64,000 nucleotides of DNA from Romboutsia hominis (GTDB taxonomy: Bacteria; Bacillota; Clostridia; Peptostreptococcales; Peptostreptococcaceae), in the NCBI RefSeq assembly GCF_900002575.1, contig NZ_LN650648.1, positions 310,001-374,000 on the forward strand, written 5' to 3'. The notes beneath the pieces were generated by a model that was not told the DNA's origin, did not search any database, and worked only from the letters and a program-made list of their open reading frames with translations. Shown in pieces: positions 9,276 to 18,277 of this stretch (its first letter is position 1; every line of letters starts with the position of its first letter). The position numbers were made by a program, and so were the translations under genes.

Positions 9276-9309
9276 AAATATTATCATAAGCGTATGATAA
9301 TATTTTTTT
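9276..9309 (+). terminator. Intrinsic terminator after cheV
   Basis: A 12-bp stem AAATATTATCAT / ATGATAATATTT is followed by T-rich sequence. Confidence 0.85.
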
Positions 9310-9352
9310 ATTTATTTTAAAATATATAAAAAATTTATAAAATAAAAATATA

Positions 9353-9380
9353 TTGACTATAAAAAATTAGATGATATAAT
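9353..9380 (+). promoter_or_regulatory. Promoter of the first siderophore importer
   Basis: TTGACT (9353-9358) and TATAAT (9375-9380) with 16-bp spacing form a near-consensus vegetative promoter. Confidence 0.75.
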
Positions 9381-9396
9381 AATTATATAAATCAAG

Positions 9397-9439
9397 TGAT
9401 AATAATTATTAATAACAAAAAATAATGATAATAATTACA
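9397..9439 (+). promoter_or_regulatory. Two Fur-type operators
   Basis: TGATAATAATTATTAA (9397-9412) and AATGATAATAATTACA (9424-9439) resemble the Fur 19-mer GATAATGATAATCATTATC. They lie just downstream of the -10 element, where a bound repressor would block transcription. Seventeen bases of the first site recur, inverted, at 33576-33592. Confidence 0.75.
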
Positions 9440-9463
9440 TAAATAACAACACGGAGGAATGAC

Positions 9464-10408
9464 ATGAAAAGATTAAAATCATTAGTAGTATTAGGTGTAA
9501 CAATAGCTACTCTTGGAATTGTTACTGGTTGTTCGGGAAACAGTAACAATGAAGATAGTAATAAAAAAGAAGAAACAAGAGTAGTACAATCCGTAAAAGG
9601 GGAGGTAGAAATACCAGCAGATCCTAAAAGAATAGTTGATATATCTGGAAGTAGTGAGGAGCTAGTTTTACTAGGTCACACTCCAGTAGCTACAGCAAAT
9701 GTAGATTCATATGAAACAGATAAAGTTCCATCATACGTAGAGGATAAGTTAGGAAAGTCAAAAGTAGTTGGTCACTCAATGATGGATACTATGGATATAG
9801 AAGCAATATTAGCATCTAATCCAGATTTAATAATAATGGCACCAAGACAAGAAAAGATATATGATCAATTAAAAGAAGTAGCTCCAGTAGTTATGCTAAA
9901 AGATGAAGCAAATGATTGGGAAGCTAAACTTAAAGATGTAGCTAAGTTATTTGGACAAGAAGAAGAAGCTCAAAAATGGTTAGATAGCTACTATACAAAA
10001 GCTAAAAAATTAGGTGATGAAATAAAGAAAGCTAATGGGGACAAAACATACTTAACAGTATTAGCTAGTCAAGGTCAATTTATGGTATTTACTGAAGGTG
10101 GTATAGGGACAATATTAAAAGATGATATGGGATTACCTCAACCTGCTAATATGCCTAAGCAAGATGGAATAACTTTACCAACTGTTACTATGGAAGGTTT
10201 AACAGAGATAGATGCAGACCATATAATAGTTATAGCTACAGATTCAGATAAAGCCGATTTAGAAAAAAGTACAGTATGGCCAGAAATTAGAGCTGTAAAA
10301 GAAGGTAACGTAACAATACTTGATGCAAGTCCATACTTTAGTCAAGCATACAATCCAATAGGAAGAGAATTATTATTACAATCAATAAAAGATGAAGTTG
10401 TAAAATAA
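9464..10408 (+). CDS. Siderophore/ferric-chelate ABC transporter substrate-binding lipoprotein
   Basis: The 314-residue protein has a lipoprotein signal peptide with the lipobox IVTGC (Cys about residue 23), a short Ser/Asn/Lys linker, and a periplasmic-binding fold of the FecB/FhuD/FeuA class (motifs PKRIVDISGSSEELVLLG and NPDLIIMAPRQ). It captures a ferric siderophore outside the membrane and delivers it to the two permeases encoded next. Tandem Fur-type sites in its promoter region indicate iron repression. The overall sequence looks like hydroxamate-type receptors (YfiY/FhuD), but the ligand cannot be fixed. Confidence 0.9.
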   Translation: MKRLKSLVVLGVTIATLGIVTGCSGNSNNEDSNKKEETRVVQSVKGEVEIPADPKRIVDISGSSEELVLLGHTPVATANVDSYETDKVPSYVEDKLGKSKVVGHSMMDTMDIEAILASNPDLIIMAPRQEKIYDQLKEVAPVVMLKDEANDWEAKLKDVAKLFGQEEEAQKWLDSYYTKAKKLGDEIKKANGDKTYLTVLASQGQFMVFTEGGIGTILKDDMGLPQPANMPKQDGITLPTVTMEGLTEIDADHIIVIATDSDKADLEKSTVWPEIRAVKEGNVTILDASPYFSQAYNPIGRELLLQSIKDEVVK

Positions 10409-10421
10409 TATAAGTATATAA

Positions 10422-10458
10422 AGTAGGTGGTAAAAGGATATAACTTTTGTCACCTACT
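10422..10458 (+). terminator. Hairpin between binding-protein and permease genes
   Basis: An 8-bp stem AGTAGGTG / CACCTACT with extended pairing inside is followed by only a weak T tract (ATTTAATTT). It may be a partial terminator or an mRNA-stabilising hairpin that raises binding-protein yield relative to the permeases. Confidence 0.5.
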
Positions 10459-10562
10459 ATTTAATTTATAGAGAATTAATTTCAATTAAAAAATAATTAC
10501 AATTAAATTTTATGGGTATATTTAAAAGAGTATTTCAGTTAAATTTAATCTAAGGAGGAACT

Positions 10563-11576
10563 ATGAAAAAATTAAGCAAAAAAACTTTAGCTTATTCATT
10601 TATGCTTATAGGAATAATATTGCTTATAGCTGGAATAGTTATGTCTATTTCACTAGGAGCAAAAGATATAGATTTTCAAACAATAATACATAGCATATTT
10701 ACAAATAGTAATGATGTAAGTATTAAGATAGTTAGGGATGTTAGGATACCAAGAGCTATTTGTGCAGCTCTTGTTGGAGGATTCTTAGCAGTGGCTGGAG
10801 CTATAATGCAAGGTATAACTAGAAACCCTATTGCAGAGCCATCTGTAATGGGTATAACACAAGGGGCTACATTTATGATAGCAGTAGCTTTTGTATTACA
10901 AAGAATATACAAAAATTTAGTTATAGGAAGTTTTGGGTTGATGGTATTTGCATTTTTAGGTGCTAGTATAAGTGGACTTTTAGTTTATTTTATAAGCTCA
11001 AGGTCGGCAAGGAAAGTAGATCCAGTAAAGCTTGCTCTTGCAGGAACTGCATTAGGTACTTTACTTATATCATTAGCTATGGGAATCGTAATGTACTTTA
11101 ACTTATCTCAACAGCTAAGCTTTTGGATTTCTGGAGGACTAGTTAGTGCTAAGTGGGAAGGTGTTAAACTATTAGCTATAGTAGGAGGAACTGCATTTAT
11201 AGGGGCTATGTTTATGGCACCTAAGATAACTATTTTAAGTTTAGGAGAAGAAGTTGCCATAGGATTGGGACAAAGAACAAATGCAGTTAGGTTTGTGAGT
11301 TTAATAATAGTAATATTTTTAACTGGAGCATCTGTTTCTGTGGCTGGAAATATAGTATTTGTAGGATTAATAGTTCCTCAAATTGCTAAAAGAGTAGTAG
11401 GAGCGGACTATAAATATATAATACCTAGTTCAATGATATTAGGTTCAGTTTTACTTGTATATAGTGATATTATGGCTAGAATGATTAATCCTCCTTATGA
11501 AACACCGATAGGTTCTTTAACAGCATTATTAGGAGTTCCTATGTTTATATACCTTGTTAGAAAGGATACAAAATAG
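10563..11576 (+). CDS. FecCD-family siderophore permease, first subunit
   Basis: The 337-residue permease has about ten membrane helices and family motifs: RDVRIPRAICAALVGGFLAVAGAIMQGITRNPIAEPSV is represented by RIPRA, GAIMQG and NPIAEP near residues 60-95, and GNIVFVGLIVPQIAK near residue 265 is the loop that contacts the ATPase. It transports the ferric chelate across the cytoplasmic membrane. An AAGGAGG site precedes the ATG. The next permease gene starts 3 bases after its stop. Confidence 0.93.
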   Translation: MKKLSKKTLAYSFMLIGIILLIAGIVMSISLGAKDIDFQTIIHSIFTNSNDVSIKIVRDVRIPRAICAALVGGFLAVAGAIMQGITRNPIAEPSVMGITQGATFMIAVAFVLQRIYKNLVIGSFGLMVFAFLGASISGLLVYFISSRSARKVDPVKLALAGTALGTLLISLAMGIVMYFNLSQQLSFWISGGLVSAKWEGVKLLAIVGGTAFIGAMFMAPKITILSLGEEVAIGLGQRTNAVRFVSLIIVIFLTGASVSVAGNIVFVGLIVPQIAKRVVGADYKYIIPSSMILGSVLLVYSDIMARMINPPYETPIGSLTALLGVPMFIYLVRKDTK

Positions 11577-11579
11577 ATT

Positions 11580-12593
11580 ATGAATATAAAAAAGAATAAA
11601 AAATTTATTATGATTATAGGCATTTTAATGGTATTAATATTTGCTACATTTTTAGTTAGTTTAAATATGGGATCGCTGTCTATAGAGCCATTAGATGTTA
11701 TAAAAACTTTAGTAGGACAAGGATCTAAAAGTCATGAAATTGCTATATTTAAACTACGATTACCTAGAATAGTGATTGGAATTCTAGTTGGAACAGCTTT
11801 GGCAATAGCAGGTACTATTTTACAAGGTGTTACTAAGAATGATTTGGCAGACTCAGGAATACTAGGAATAAATTCAGGAGCTGCATTATTCGTTGTTATA
11901 TACATTTATATTATGAATGGAAATGTATATGATGGTATAAGTAATATGACTATATTTACAATGCCAATAGTTGCATTATCAGGAGCTATATTTGGAGCAT
12001 TTTTAATTTATATACTTGCATGGAAAAACGGAATAAATTCATCTAGATTATTGTTAATAGGTATAGGTATAAATGTAGCATTTACATCATTACTTACAAT
12101 ATTCCAATTAAGATTTACAACACAAGAATTTAATAGAGTAATGGCGTGGACTTCAGGAAGTATATGGGGAGCAAGCTGGAAATATGTATTAGCAGTTTTA
12201 CCTTTTATATTAATATTTACTTTGCTTACAATATATAAATCTAGATATTTAGATGTACTAAATTTAGGAGATGAAGTGGCAACAGGGTTAGGTATAGAGG
12301 TTGAAAAAGAGAGAAGAAGATTAATAATATATGCTGTAATATTAGCAGGTGTAGCGACTTCTGTAGCAGGAAGTATAGGCTTTTTAGGATTAGTTGCACC
12401 GCATATAGCTAGAAAATTAGTTGGGCCTAAGCATAAAAAGTTAATTCCTACAGCTGCACTTGTGGGAAGTTTAATTTTACTAGTGTCTGACACTATAGCT
12501 AGAAATTTAATAGCACCTATGGAAATCCCCGTAGGAATAGTAGTAGCAATAATAGGTGTTCCATACTTTATTTATCTGATGCTATCAGAATAA
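11580..12593 (+). CDS. FecCD-family siderophore permease, second subunit
   Basis: Also 337 residues with about ten helices, a paralogue of the preceding subunit: RLPRIVIGILVG near residue 60, GTILQGVTKNDLADSG near 80-95, and GSIGFLGLVAPHIARK near 265 as the coupling region. The two subunits form the heterodimeric channel. There is little ribosome-binding sequence and only a 2-base gap, so translation is probably coupled to the upstream gene. Confidence 0.93.
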   Translation: MNIKKNKKFIMIIGILMVLIFATFLVSLNMGSLSIEPLDVIKTLVGQGSKSHEIAIFKLRLPRIVIGILVGTALAIAGTILQGVTKNDLADSGILGINSGAALFVVIYIYIMNGNVYDGISNMTIFTMPIVALSGAIFGAFLIYILAWKNGINSSRLLLIGIGINVAFTSLLTIFQLRFTTQEFNRVMAWTSGSIWGASWKYVLAVLPFILIFTLLTIYKSRYLDVLNLGDEVATGLGIEVEKERRRLIIYAVILAGVATSVAGSIGFLGLVAPHIARKLVGPKHKKLIPTAALVGSLILLVSDTIARNLIAPMEIPVGIVVAIIGVPYFIYLMLSE

Positions 12594-12640
12594 ATAATTT
12601 CATTTTAAATAATCGAAATAATTAACCAAAGGAGATAAAA

Positions 12641-13426
12641 ATGAACTGTATAAATACTAAAGATTTAAATATTTCATATGGAAATTTAGATATAGTAAAA
12701 GATTTAAATTTAGACATACCAAAAGGAAAAATAACTACGATAATAGGGTCTAATGGATGTGGAAAATCAACTATATTAAAAACTATAGCTAGAATTATAC
12801 AACCTAAAAGTGGTGACATATATATAAATGATAAAAATATAAAGGAACAAAGTCCAAAAGAATTAGCAAAAACTATGGCAGTTCTTCCACAAAGTCCTCA
12901 GGCTCCAAGTGGCCTTACTGTAGAGGAGTTAATAGCTTATGGAAGATTTCCTCATCAAAAGGGATTTGGTAAATTAAAAAAAGAAGACAATGATATAGTT
13001 ACATGGGCATTAAAGTCAACGGGAATAGAGGAATTTAGAGATAGACCGATAGAAGCCTTATCTGGAGGTCAAAGACAAAGAGCTTGGATTGCCATGGCAC
13101 TAGCTCAACAAACAGATATACTTATACTTGATGAGCCAACAACATATTTAGACTTAGCTCACCAATTAGAAGTATTAAAGTTATTAGAAGAATTAAACAG
13201 AAAACAGGGAACAACTATTGTTATGGTAATACATGAACTTAACAATGCAGCTAGGTTTGCAGACTATATGATAGGTGTTAAAAAGGGTAAAATAGCATGT
13301 CAAGGTAGTGCACATGAGGTTATGACAAAGGAAAATCTTAAAGAGTTATTTAATATAGATGCTGAGATTGTTGAAGATCCTAGAACTCAAAAACCAGTAT
13401 GTATAACTTATGACATGGTGGTATAG
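12641..13426 (+). CDS. Siderophore ABC transporter ATPase (FecE type)
   Basis: The 261-residue ATPase has Walker A GSNGCGKST (about residue 37), signature LSGGQRQRAW, Walker B DILILDEPTTYLD and an H-loop His in VIHELN. It energises the two FecCD permeases. AAGGAGA precedes the ATG. The MATE gene follows after 9 bases and is probably in the same transcript. Confidence 0.93.
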   Translation: MNCINTKDLNISYGNLDIVKDLNLDIPKGKITTIIGSNGCGKSTILKTIARIIQPKSGDIYINDKNIKEQSPKELAKTMAVLPQSPQAPSGLTVEELIAYGRFPHQKGFGKLKKEDNDIVTWALKSTGIEEFRDRPIEALSGGQRQRAWIAMALAQQTDILILDEPTTYLDLAHQLEVLKLLEELNRKQGTTIVMVIHELNNAARFADYMIGVKKGKIACQGSAHEVMTKENLKELFNIDAEIVEDPRTQKPVCITYDMVV

Positions 13427-13435
13427 GAGTAATTT

Positions 13436-14779
13436 ATGGAAAGTCAACAAGCTTTAAAAGAAGATAAAATAGGAAGGTTACTACTTAAGTATTCAGTACC
13501 TGCTATATTAGCAATGATGGTAACATCTTTATATAATACAGTAGATAGAGCTTTTATAGGTTCTATTAAGGATGTAGGAGCACTTGCTATATCTGGACTT
13601 GGAGTGACAATGCCTTTATTTACAATACTAGGAGCATTTTGTGTAGGAATTGCTATTGGAGGAAGTACTAATATATCTATAAAGCTCGGTGAAGGTAATA
13701 AAGAAGAAGCTGAAAGAATATTAGGAAATACATTTGCTTTAGAAATAGTTGTTGCTATAGCAATAATGATAATAGGGGCATTCTTTTTAGATGATATACT
13801 TTATATATTTGGAGCTAGTATTGATACTATTAAATACGCAAGAGATTATATGAGTGTAATATTCTTTGGTACATGGTTTAATTTACCAGGGTTTGCACTT
13901 AATAGTGCTATAAGGGCAGAAGGAAGACCTAAGCTAGCTGCTACGATGATGATAATAAGTTGTATTCTTAATCTAATATTAGACCCTATATTTATATTTG
14001 GATTTGATATGGGAATAAAAGGTGCAGCTATAGGAACTATAATGTGTCAACTGTTAGTATTTATATGGTCTACCTATTATTTTACACTAGGAAAATCAAA
14101 TCTTAAGCTAAAAATCAAAAATATTAGGCTAGAAAAAAGACTTTTAAAAGCTATTATATTAATAGCATTAACTCCATTTTTTATGGAACTAGCATCAGGT
14201 TCTATACATCTAGTAACAAACAGAGTACTGAAAATATACGGTGGAGACTTAGCAATAGGAGCTATGACAACCATAACATCTATATACTTGATTTTCTTAA
14301 TGCCTGTATTTGGATTAAGCCAAGGAATGCAAACTATAATTGCATATAATTATGGAGCTAAGCAATATGGACGTACTAAAAAGGCATTGTTAATAGCTAT
14401 GTTAGTAGGAACAATAATATTAACTTTTGGGTTTATATTTATTAGATTATTCCCAGAGTTATTCATCAGTATATTTACAAATGACAGTAAACTTACTGAG
14501 TTAGCTATGAATGGAGTAAATATATATACATTTACATTACCAACAATAGGTATTTCTATTTTGGGAGCAGTATATTTCCAATCAATAGGTAGTGCAAAGA
14601 TATCTATGTTTTTAAGTTTATTAAGACAAGTTATAATATTAATACCTGTTATACTTGTAGTACCTAGAATATACGGATTAAATGGAGTATGGGCATCACA
14701 ACCAATAGCAGATGTAAGTACTATGATTATAGTAGGTATATTTTTATTAAGAGAGTTTAAAAAAGTAAATAAATTTTAA
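13436..14779 (+). CDS. MATE-family efflux transporter, cotranscribed with the iron importer
   Basis: The 447-residue protein has twelve predicted helices in two similar halves (motif-like segments PAILAMMVTSLYNTVDRAFIG near residue 22 and TPFFMELASGSIH near residue 245). It should use a Na+ or H+ gradient to expel organic molecules. Its position at the end of the siderophore-uptake operon, before the terminator, suggests iron-linked expression. Export of the stripped siderophore or a toxic by-product is possible but unproven. Confidence 0.88.
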   Translation: MESQQALKEDKIGRLLLKYSVPAILAMMVTSLYNTVDRAFIGSIKDVGALAISGLGVTMPLFTILGAFCVGIAIGGSTNISIKLGEGNKEEAERILGNTFALEIVVAIAIMIIGAFFLDDILYIFGASIDTIKYARDYMSVIFFGTWFNLPGFALNSAIRAEGRPKLAATMMIISCILNLILDPIFIFGFDMGIKGAAIGTIMCQLLVFIWSTYYFTLGKSNLKLKIKNIRLEKRLLKAIILIALTPFFMELASGSIHLVTNRVLKIYGGDLAIGAMTTITSIYLIFLMPVFGLSQGMQTIIAYNYGAKQYGRTKKALLIAMLVGTIILTFGFIFIRLFPELFISIFTNDSKLTELAMNGVNIYTFTLPTIGISILGAVYFQSIGSAKISMFLSLLRQVIILIPVILVVPRIYGLNGVWASQPIADVSTMIIVGIFLLREFKKVNKF

Positions 14780-14782
14780 AAG

Positions 14783-14817
14783 AAAACACCCATATCAATA
14801 TTTGATAGGGTGTTTTT
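14783..14817 (+). terminator. Intrinsic terminator of the siderophore/MATE operon
   Basis: AAAACACCC and TATCA pair with TGATA and GGGTGTTTTT around a short loop. The tail is T-rich. Confidence 0.85.
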
Positions 14818-14949
14818 ACAATGTACCATAAAATGGTAGTTACAAAAAAGTGCCTAATTGTTAATGTCAATTAAATTTGTTATATTAAACATATAAATAT
14901 AATGAAAGGATTTTAAGTATTAAATGTACTTAGAAATAGGCATAAGATT

Positions 14950-15252
14950 ATGACTGATAAATTAACTTACAAAATACAAAATTTACTTCTTACAAATGAA
15001 TATACAGATATAAAAGTAAGCAGCAAAGTAAATGGTGAAGAAATGAATATAAAAGAGGCTAATATAAAATTTAGATATGAGCCTAAAGAAGATAAAGGAT
15101 ATCTAAGTTTTGGAGAATGTAAAAATACTACTGTATGTGAAGTAGAAGACAGTGCTATAGATGAGATAGTAGTATATGATGATTCTTTACGTATAGAAAC
15201 AAAAGAAAAGACATATTACTGTTATAAAGATAGCGATAAGATGTATTTTTAA
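14950..15252 (+). CDS. Small hypothetical protein, 100 residues
   Basis: I do not recognise this protein. It is hydrophilic, acidic overall, with alternating short strands in the second half (residues 45-100) and two cysteines at about 55 and 61, plus one near 91. It has no signal peptide or membrane helix. A TATAAT at 14898-14903 may belong to its promoter. The ribosome-binding site is weak. Monocistronic, ended by a hairpin. Confidence 0.6.
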   Translation: MTDKLTYKIQNLLLTNEYTDIKVSSKVNGEEMNIKEANIKFRYEPKEDKGYLSFGECKNTTVCEVEDSAIDEIVVYDDSLRIETKEKTYYCYKDSDKMYF

Positions 15253-15307
15253 TAATATAACGTTTAGTTAGGTAATGAGCGAAATTTAATCTAAAAGTAT
15301 TAAAGGT

Positions 15308-15356
15308 AAAAGAAGATGCTACCATAGTCTTATGATAATATCTTCTTTTATTTTTA
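15308..15356 (+). terminator. Intrinsic terminator after the 100-residue protein gene
   Basis: AAAAGAAGAT (15308-15317) pairs with ATCTTCTTTT (15340-15349) and T-rich sequence follows. Confidence 0.75.
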
Positions 15357-15556
15357 TTCGGAATCAAAAAACTCTAAAATCTCACTCTAAAAATAATAAC
15401 TATGGACAAGTTAAATTATATTTTTAGCAAAAGGAATTTTATATAATTGTGATATTGTTTTAAGTTTAAATAATTTACAAATAAAATATTATATTATATA
15501 ATATAATAAAATAATCAAGCTAATAATTAAAATGTGCTTATAAATTAAGATTATAT

Positions 15557-15603
15557 GCTGGATAAGAAGTGAGCTTTAAGCTTGCAACTTATCCAGCTTT
15601 TTA
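15557..15603 (+). terminator. Terminator-like hairpin in the leader of the second MATE gene
   Basis: GCTGGATAAG (15557-15566) pairs perfectly with CTTATCCAGC (15588-15597), an inner AGCTT/AAGCT hairpin lies between, and five T follow. It ends 40 bases before the MATE start and no gene precedes it after the terminator at 15308-15356, so it is a candidate attenuator. An upstream CAAGCT near 15515 could pair with AGCTTG inside the hairpin and compete with it. Confidence 0.6.
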
Positions 15604-15642
15604 TATCATAAATAAGTTATTAACATAAGGAGGAAAGAGAAT

Positions 15643-17037
15643 ATGAGTGTTTTTGTGAAAGAAAAATCTTTTTATAAAGATGTACTAAAAATTAGCATAC
15701 CGATAGCTATGCAGGGACTTATAAATGTTGGTGTAAGTATGACAGATACTATGATGTTAGGCTCTTTTGGGGAGATAACACTATCAGCAGCATCCTTAGC
15801 GAATCAATTTTGTTTTATATTTTTAATTATTAACTTTGGACTAGGTGGAGGAGCAGGTGTATTATCTGGTCAATTTTGGGGCAAGAAGGATATAAATTCC
15901 ATTAACAAAGTATTATCAATATTGATAAGAGCTAGTATAGCTTTTGCTATAATTTTCTTAAGTTTATCACAGTTTATGCCAGATAAAATAATGTCTATAT
16001 ATACTAGTGAATTACCTGTGGCAGATCAAGGAGTAATGTACCTTAAGATAATATCATTATCATTTATATTCCAAGGAATATCTACTACAGTAAATATTTT
16101 GTTTAGAACAGTAGGGTCAGTTAAAGTTGCTTTATTTGCATCTTTAACATCTTTTGGATTTAATATTTTTCTAAATTGGGTTTTAATATTTGGTAAATTA
16201 GGCGCACCAGAACTTGGAATACAAGGAGCAGCAATAGCTACTCTTATAGCTAGAATTATAGAATTTACAGTGGTAGTTACTTACTTATTTAAGATAGATA
16301 AAAAACTTAACTTCAAATTAAAGTATTTACTTACTTTAGATAAAGAGCTACTTAAAAGTTATATAAAAATAGGTGGACCTGTTTTAGTAAGTGATCTTAT
16401 ACTTGCTCTTGGTCTTAACATGGTATCTGTAATAATGGGTAGAATGGGTTCAGACATGGTGGCAGCTAACAGTATATCTGCTGTTGTCCTACAGTTTACT
16501 AATGTATTTTTAATGGGTGTATCTAATGCAAGTGGAGTTATTACAGGCAATACTATAGGTAAAGGAGATTATGAATCAGCATATAAAAGAGCTGTTACGT
16601 TCTTGGCTATGGCTATTATATTAGGGGGATGTTCAGGAGTAGTTATATTTAGCCTTAAATATATTGTAATAGATTTTTATAATATATCAGATTATACTAA
16701 ATCTATTGCCTATCAATTAATGAACTCAACGTCAGTTTTAGTAGTATTTATGTCTGTAGCAACACTTCTTACAAAAGGGGTACTTAGAGCTGGTGGAGAT
16801 ACTAAGTTTTTAATGATTGCGGATGTATTATTTTTATGGATTATATCTATTCCACTAGGATATGTAGCTGGGATTGTTTTAGAATTACCTCCAGGAATAG
16901 TTCTTATTGTATTAAAATCAGATGAGATTTTAAAGGGAATTTGGTGTGTGTTTAGATTATTTAGCAAAAAGTGGATTAGAGATATTGATTATAAAGAAAA
17001 AGATAATAAAAATCTAGAGGCTTGTGTTAACAATTAA
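15643..17037 (+). CDS. MATE-family efflux transporter (NorM-like)
   Basis: The 464-residue protein has twelve predicted helices with MATE landmarks (SIPIAMQGLINVGVSMTDTMMLG region near residue 20 and GGPVLVSDLI near residue 245). It is not closely similar to the MATE protein at 13436. It should export cationic drugs or metabolites using an ion gradient. AAGGAGGA precedes the ATG. The preceding leader carries a terminator-like hairpin, so expression may be controlled by attenuation. Confidence 0.9.
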   Translation: MSVFVKEKSFYKDVLKISIPIAMQGLINVGVSMTDTMMLGSFGEITLSAASLANQFCFIFLIINFGLGGGAGVLSGQFWGKKDINSINKVLSILIRASIAFAIIFLSLSQFMPDKIMSIYTSELPVADQGVMYLKIISLSFIFQGISTTVNILFRTVGSVKVALFASLTSFGFNIFLNWVLIFGKLGAPELGIQGAAIATLIARIIEFTVVVTYLFKIDKKLNFKLKYLLTLDKELLKSYIKIGGPVLVSDLILALGLNMVSVIMGRMGSDMVAANSISAVVLQFTNVFLMGVSNASGVITGNTIGKGDYESAYKRAVTFLAMAIILGGCSGVVIFSLKYIVIDFYNISDYTKSIAYQLMNSTSVLVVFMSVATLLTKGVLRAGGDTKFLMIADVLFLWIISIPLGYVAGIVLELPPGIVLIVLKSDEILKGIWCVFRLFSKKWIRDIDYKEKDNKNLEACVNN

Positions 17038-17042
17038 TATAT

Positions 17043-17079
17043 AAAAAGATACTACAATAAATTATGTAGTATCTTTTTT
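17043..17079 (+). terminator. Intrinsic terminator after the second MATE gene
   Basis: AAAAGATACTAC pairs with GTAGTATCTTTT around a 10-base loop, followed by T. Confidence 0.9.
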
Positions 17080-17140
17080 GTATAAAGGATTATAGGAGAT
17101 TTAGTCGAATATATTATCTACTAACACTAAGTCAAAGGGG

Positions 17141-18205
17141 ATGACAAGTAAAATAATGAATAGAGTTGATGAAAGAGATACAATGTTTGCTAGATCAAAC
17201 TATGAAAAGGGTAGTGAGGCTTATGTAGATTACTACTCGAGAAATCCTGAAAAAAAGGATATAGATGATAGCATAAGAACTAGACCTTATCTATGCAGTG
17301 AGGAAAGTATGACGTATAATCCAACAAATTCACCAATGGCTTTGTCTGCATTTGAATTTTTATCAGACATAAAGCACTTATGTGAAAACAAACCTAAACC
17401 AGAAAAGGTAAAAGTAAATAAAAAAATAATAACTAAGAAAATAAAGGGGTTTGCAAAACAGTATGGAGCTAAATTAGTAGGGATAACAGAATTAAAAGAC
17501 TATCATTATTATACTCATAGAGGAAGACATGAAGAAAATTATGGTGAAGAAATAACTAATCATCACAAATATGGAATAGTATTTGCAGTAGAGATGGATA
17601 AAGATATGATAAATAGAGGACCTATGATAGCAGAAGTTATAGAAACTAGTAAGTGCTATGTAGATGCATCTATAGTTGGGATGGTACTTAGTTATTACAT
17701 AAGAAACCTAGGCTATGAAGCTAGAAATCATATGGACTCGAATTATTTATTGATGCCAGTTAGGGTGGCAAAAGATGCTGGACTTGGACAGATAGGAAGA
17801 AATACTATTTTAACTACTAAAGATTATGGCTCAAGAATAAGACTTGGAGTGGTAACTACAGATTTAGAATTAGATGTAGATGAGCAAATAGATTTTGGGC
17901 TAGATGACTTCTGTAAATTGTGCAACAAGTGTGCACATTTTTGTCCTTCGCAATCTTTATCCAATAAGCCAGATAAAGATTCTTGGGTAATAGAGCAAGA
18001 ATCTTGTTACATAAAATGGTTGTATATGGGGACAGATTGTGGGATGTGTATATCAGTATGTCCATTTGCACAAGAGTTAGAAACTATAAAAGAAGTAAAT
18101 ACTTTTAAAGATAATCAAGAACTTATAAAAAAGGCTCTTGATGAATATAAAGAAAAGTTTGGTAAAAGACCTTTCGTTCCAGGAAATCCTGATTGGTTAA
18201 GGTAA
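17141..18205 (+). CDS. Soluble reductive-dehalogenase-like protein with two [4Fe-4S] sites
   Basis: The 354-residue protein ends in a ferredoxin-type pair: C258-x2-C261-x2-C264-x3-C268-P and C289-x10-C300-x2-C303-x3-C307-P. The middle (about 100-250) resembles the corrinoid-binding nitroreductase-like core of reductive dehalogenases, a family also related to epoxyqueuosine reductase QueG. It has no Tat signal and no membrane-anchor partner gene nearby, so it is probably cytoplasmic. Substrate unknown. GGGG abuts the annotated ATG, while the alternative ATG at 17156 is 15 bases from it, so the start is uncertain. Confidence 0.75.
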   Translation: MTSKIMNRVDERDTMFARSNYEKGSEAYVDYYSRNPEKKDIDDSIRTRPYLCSEESMTYNPTNSPMALSAFEFLSDIKHLCENKPKPEKVKVNKKIITKKIKGFAKQYGAKLVGITELKDYHYYTHRGRHEENYGEEITNHHKYGIVFAVEMDKDMINRGPMIAEVIETSKCYVDASIVGMVLSYYIRNLGYEARNHMDSNYLLMPVRVAKDAGLGQIGRNTILTTKDYGSRIRLGVVTTDLELDVDEQIDFGLDDFCKLCNKCAHFCPSQSLSNKPDKDSWVIEQESCYIKWLYMGTDCGMCISVCPFAQELETIKEVNTFKDNQELIKKALDEYKEKFGKRPFVPGNPDWLR

Positions 18206-18222
18206 ACATATTGAATTAAAAT

Positions 18223-18268
18223 AAGCTGTAGGTAAAGTTGTATTAAACAAACTTATCTACAGCTTTTA
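18223..18268 (+). terminator. Intrinsic terminator after the reductive-dehalogenase-like gene
   Basis: AAGCTGTAG and TAAAGTTG pair with AACTTAT and CTACAGCTT around a short loop; TTTTATAAATTT follows. Confidence 0.7.
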
Positions 18269-18277
18269 TAAATTTAT

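Noticed and set aside
12008-12493. A 161-codon open frame on the minus strand
   Set aside because: It is the shadow of the second FecCD permease, with no start signals.
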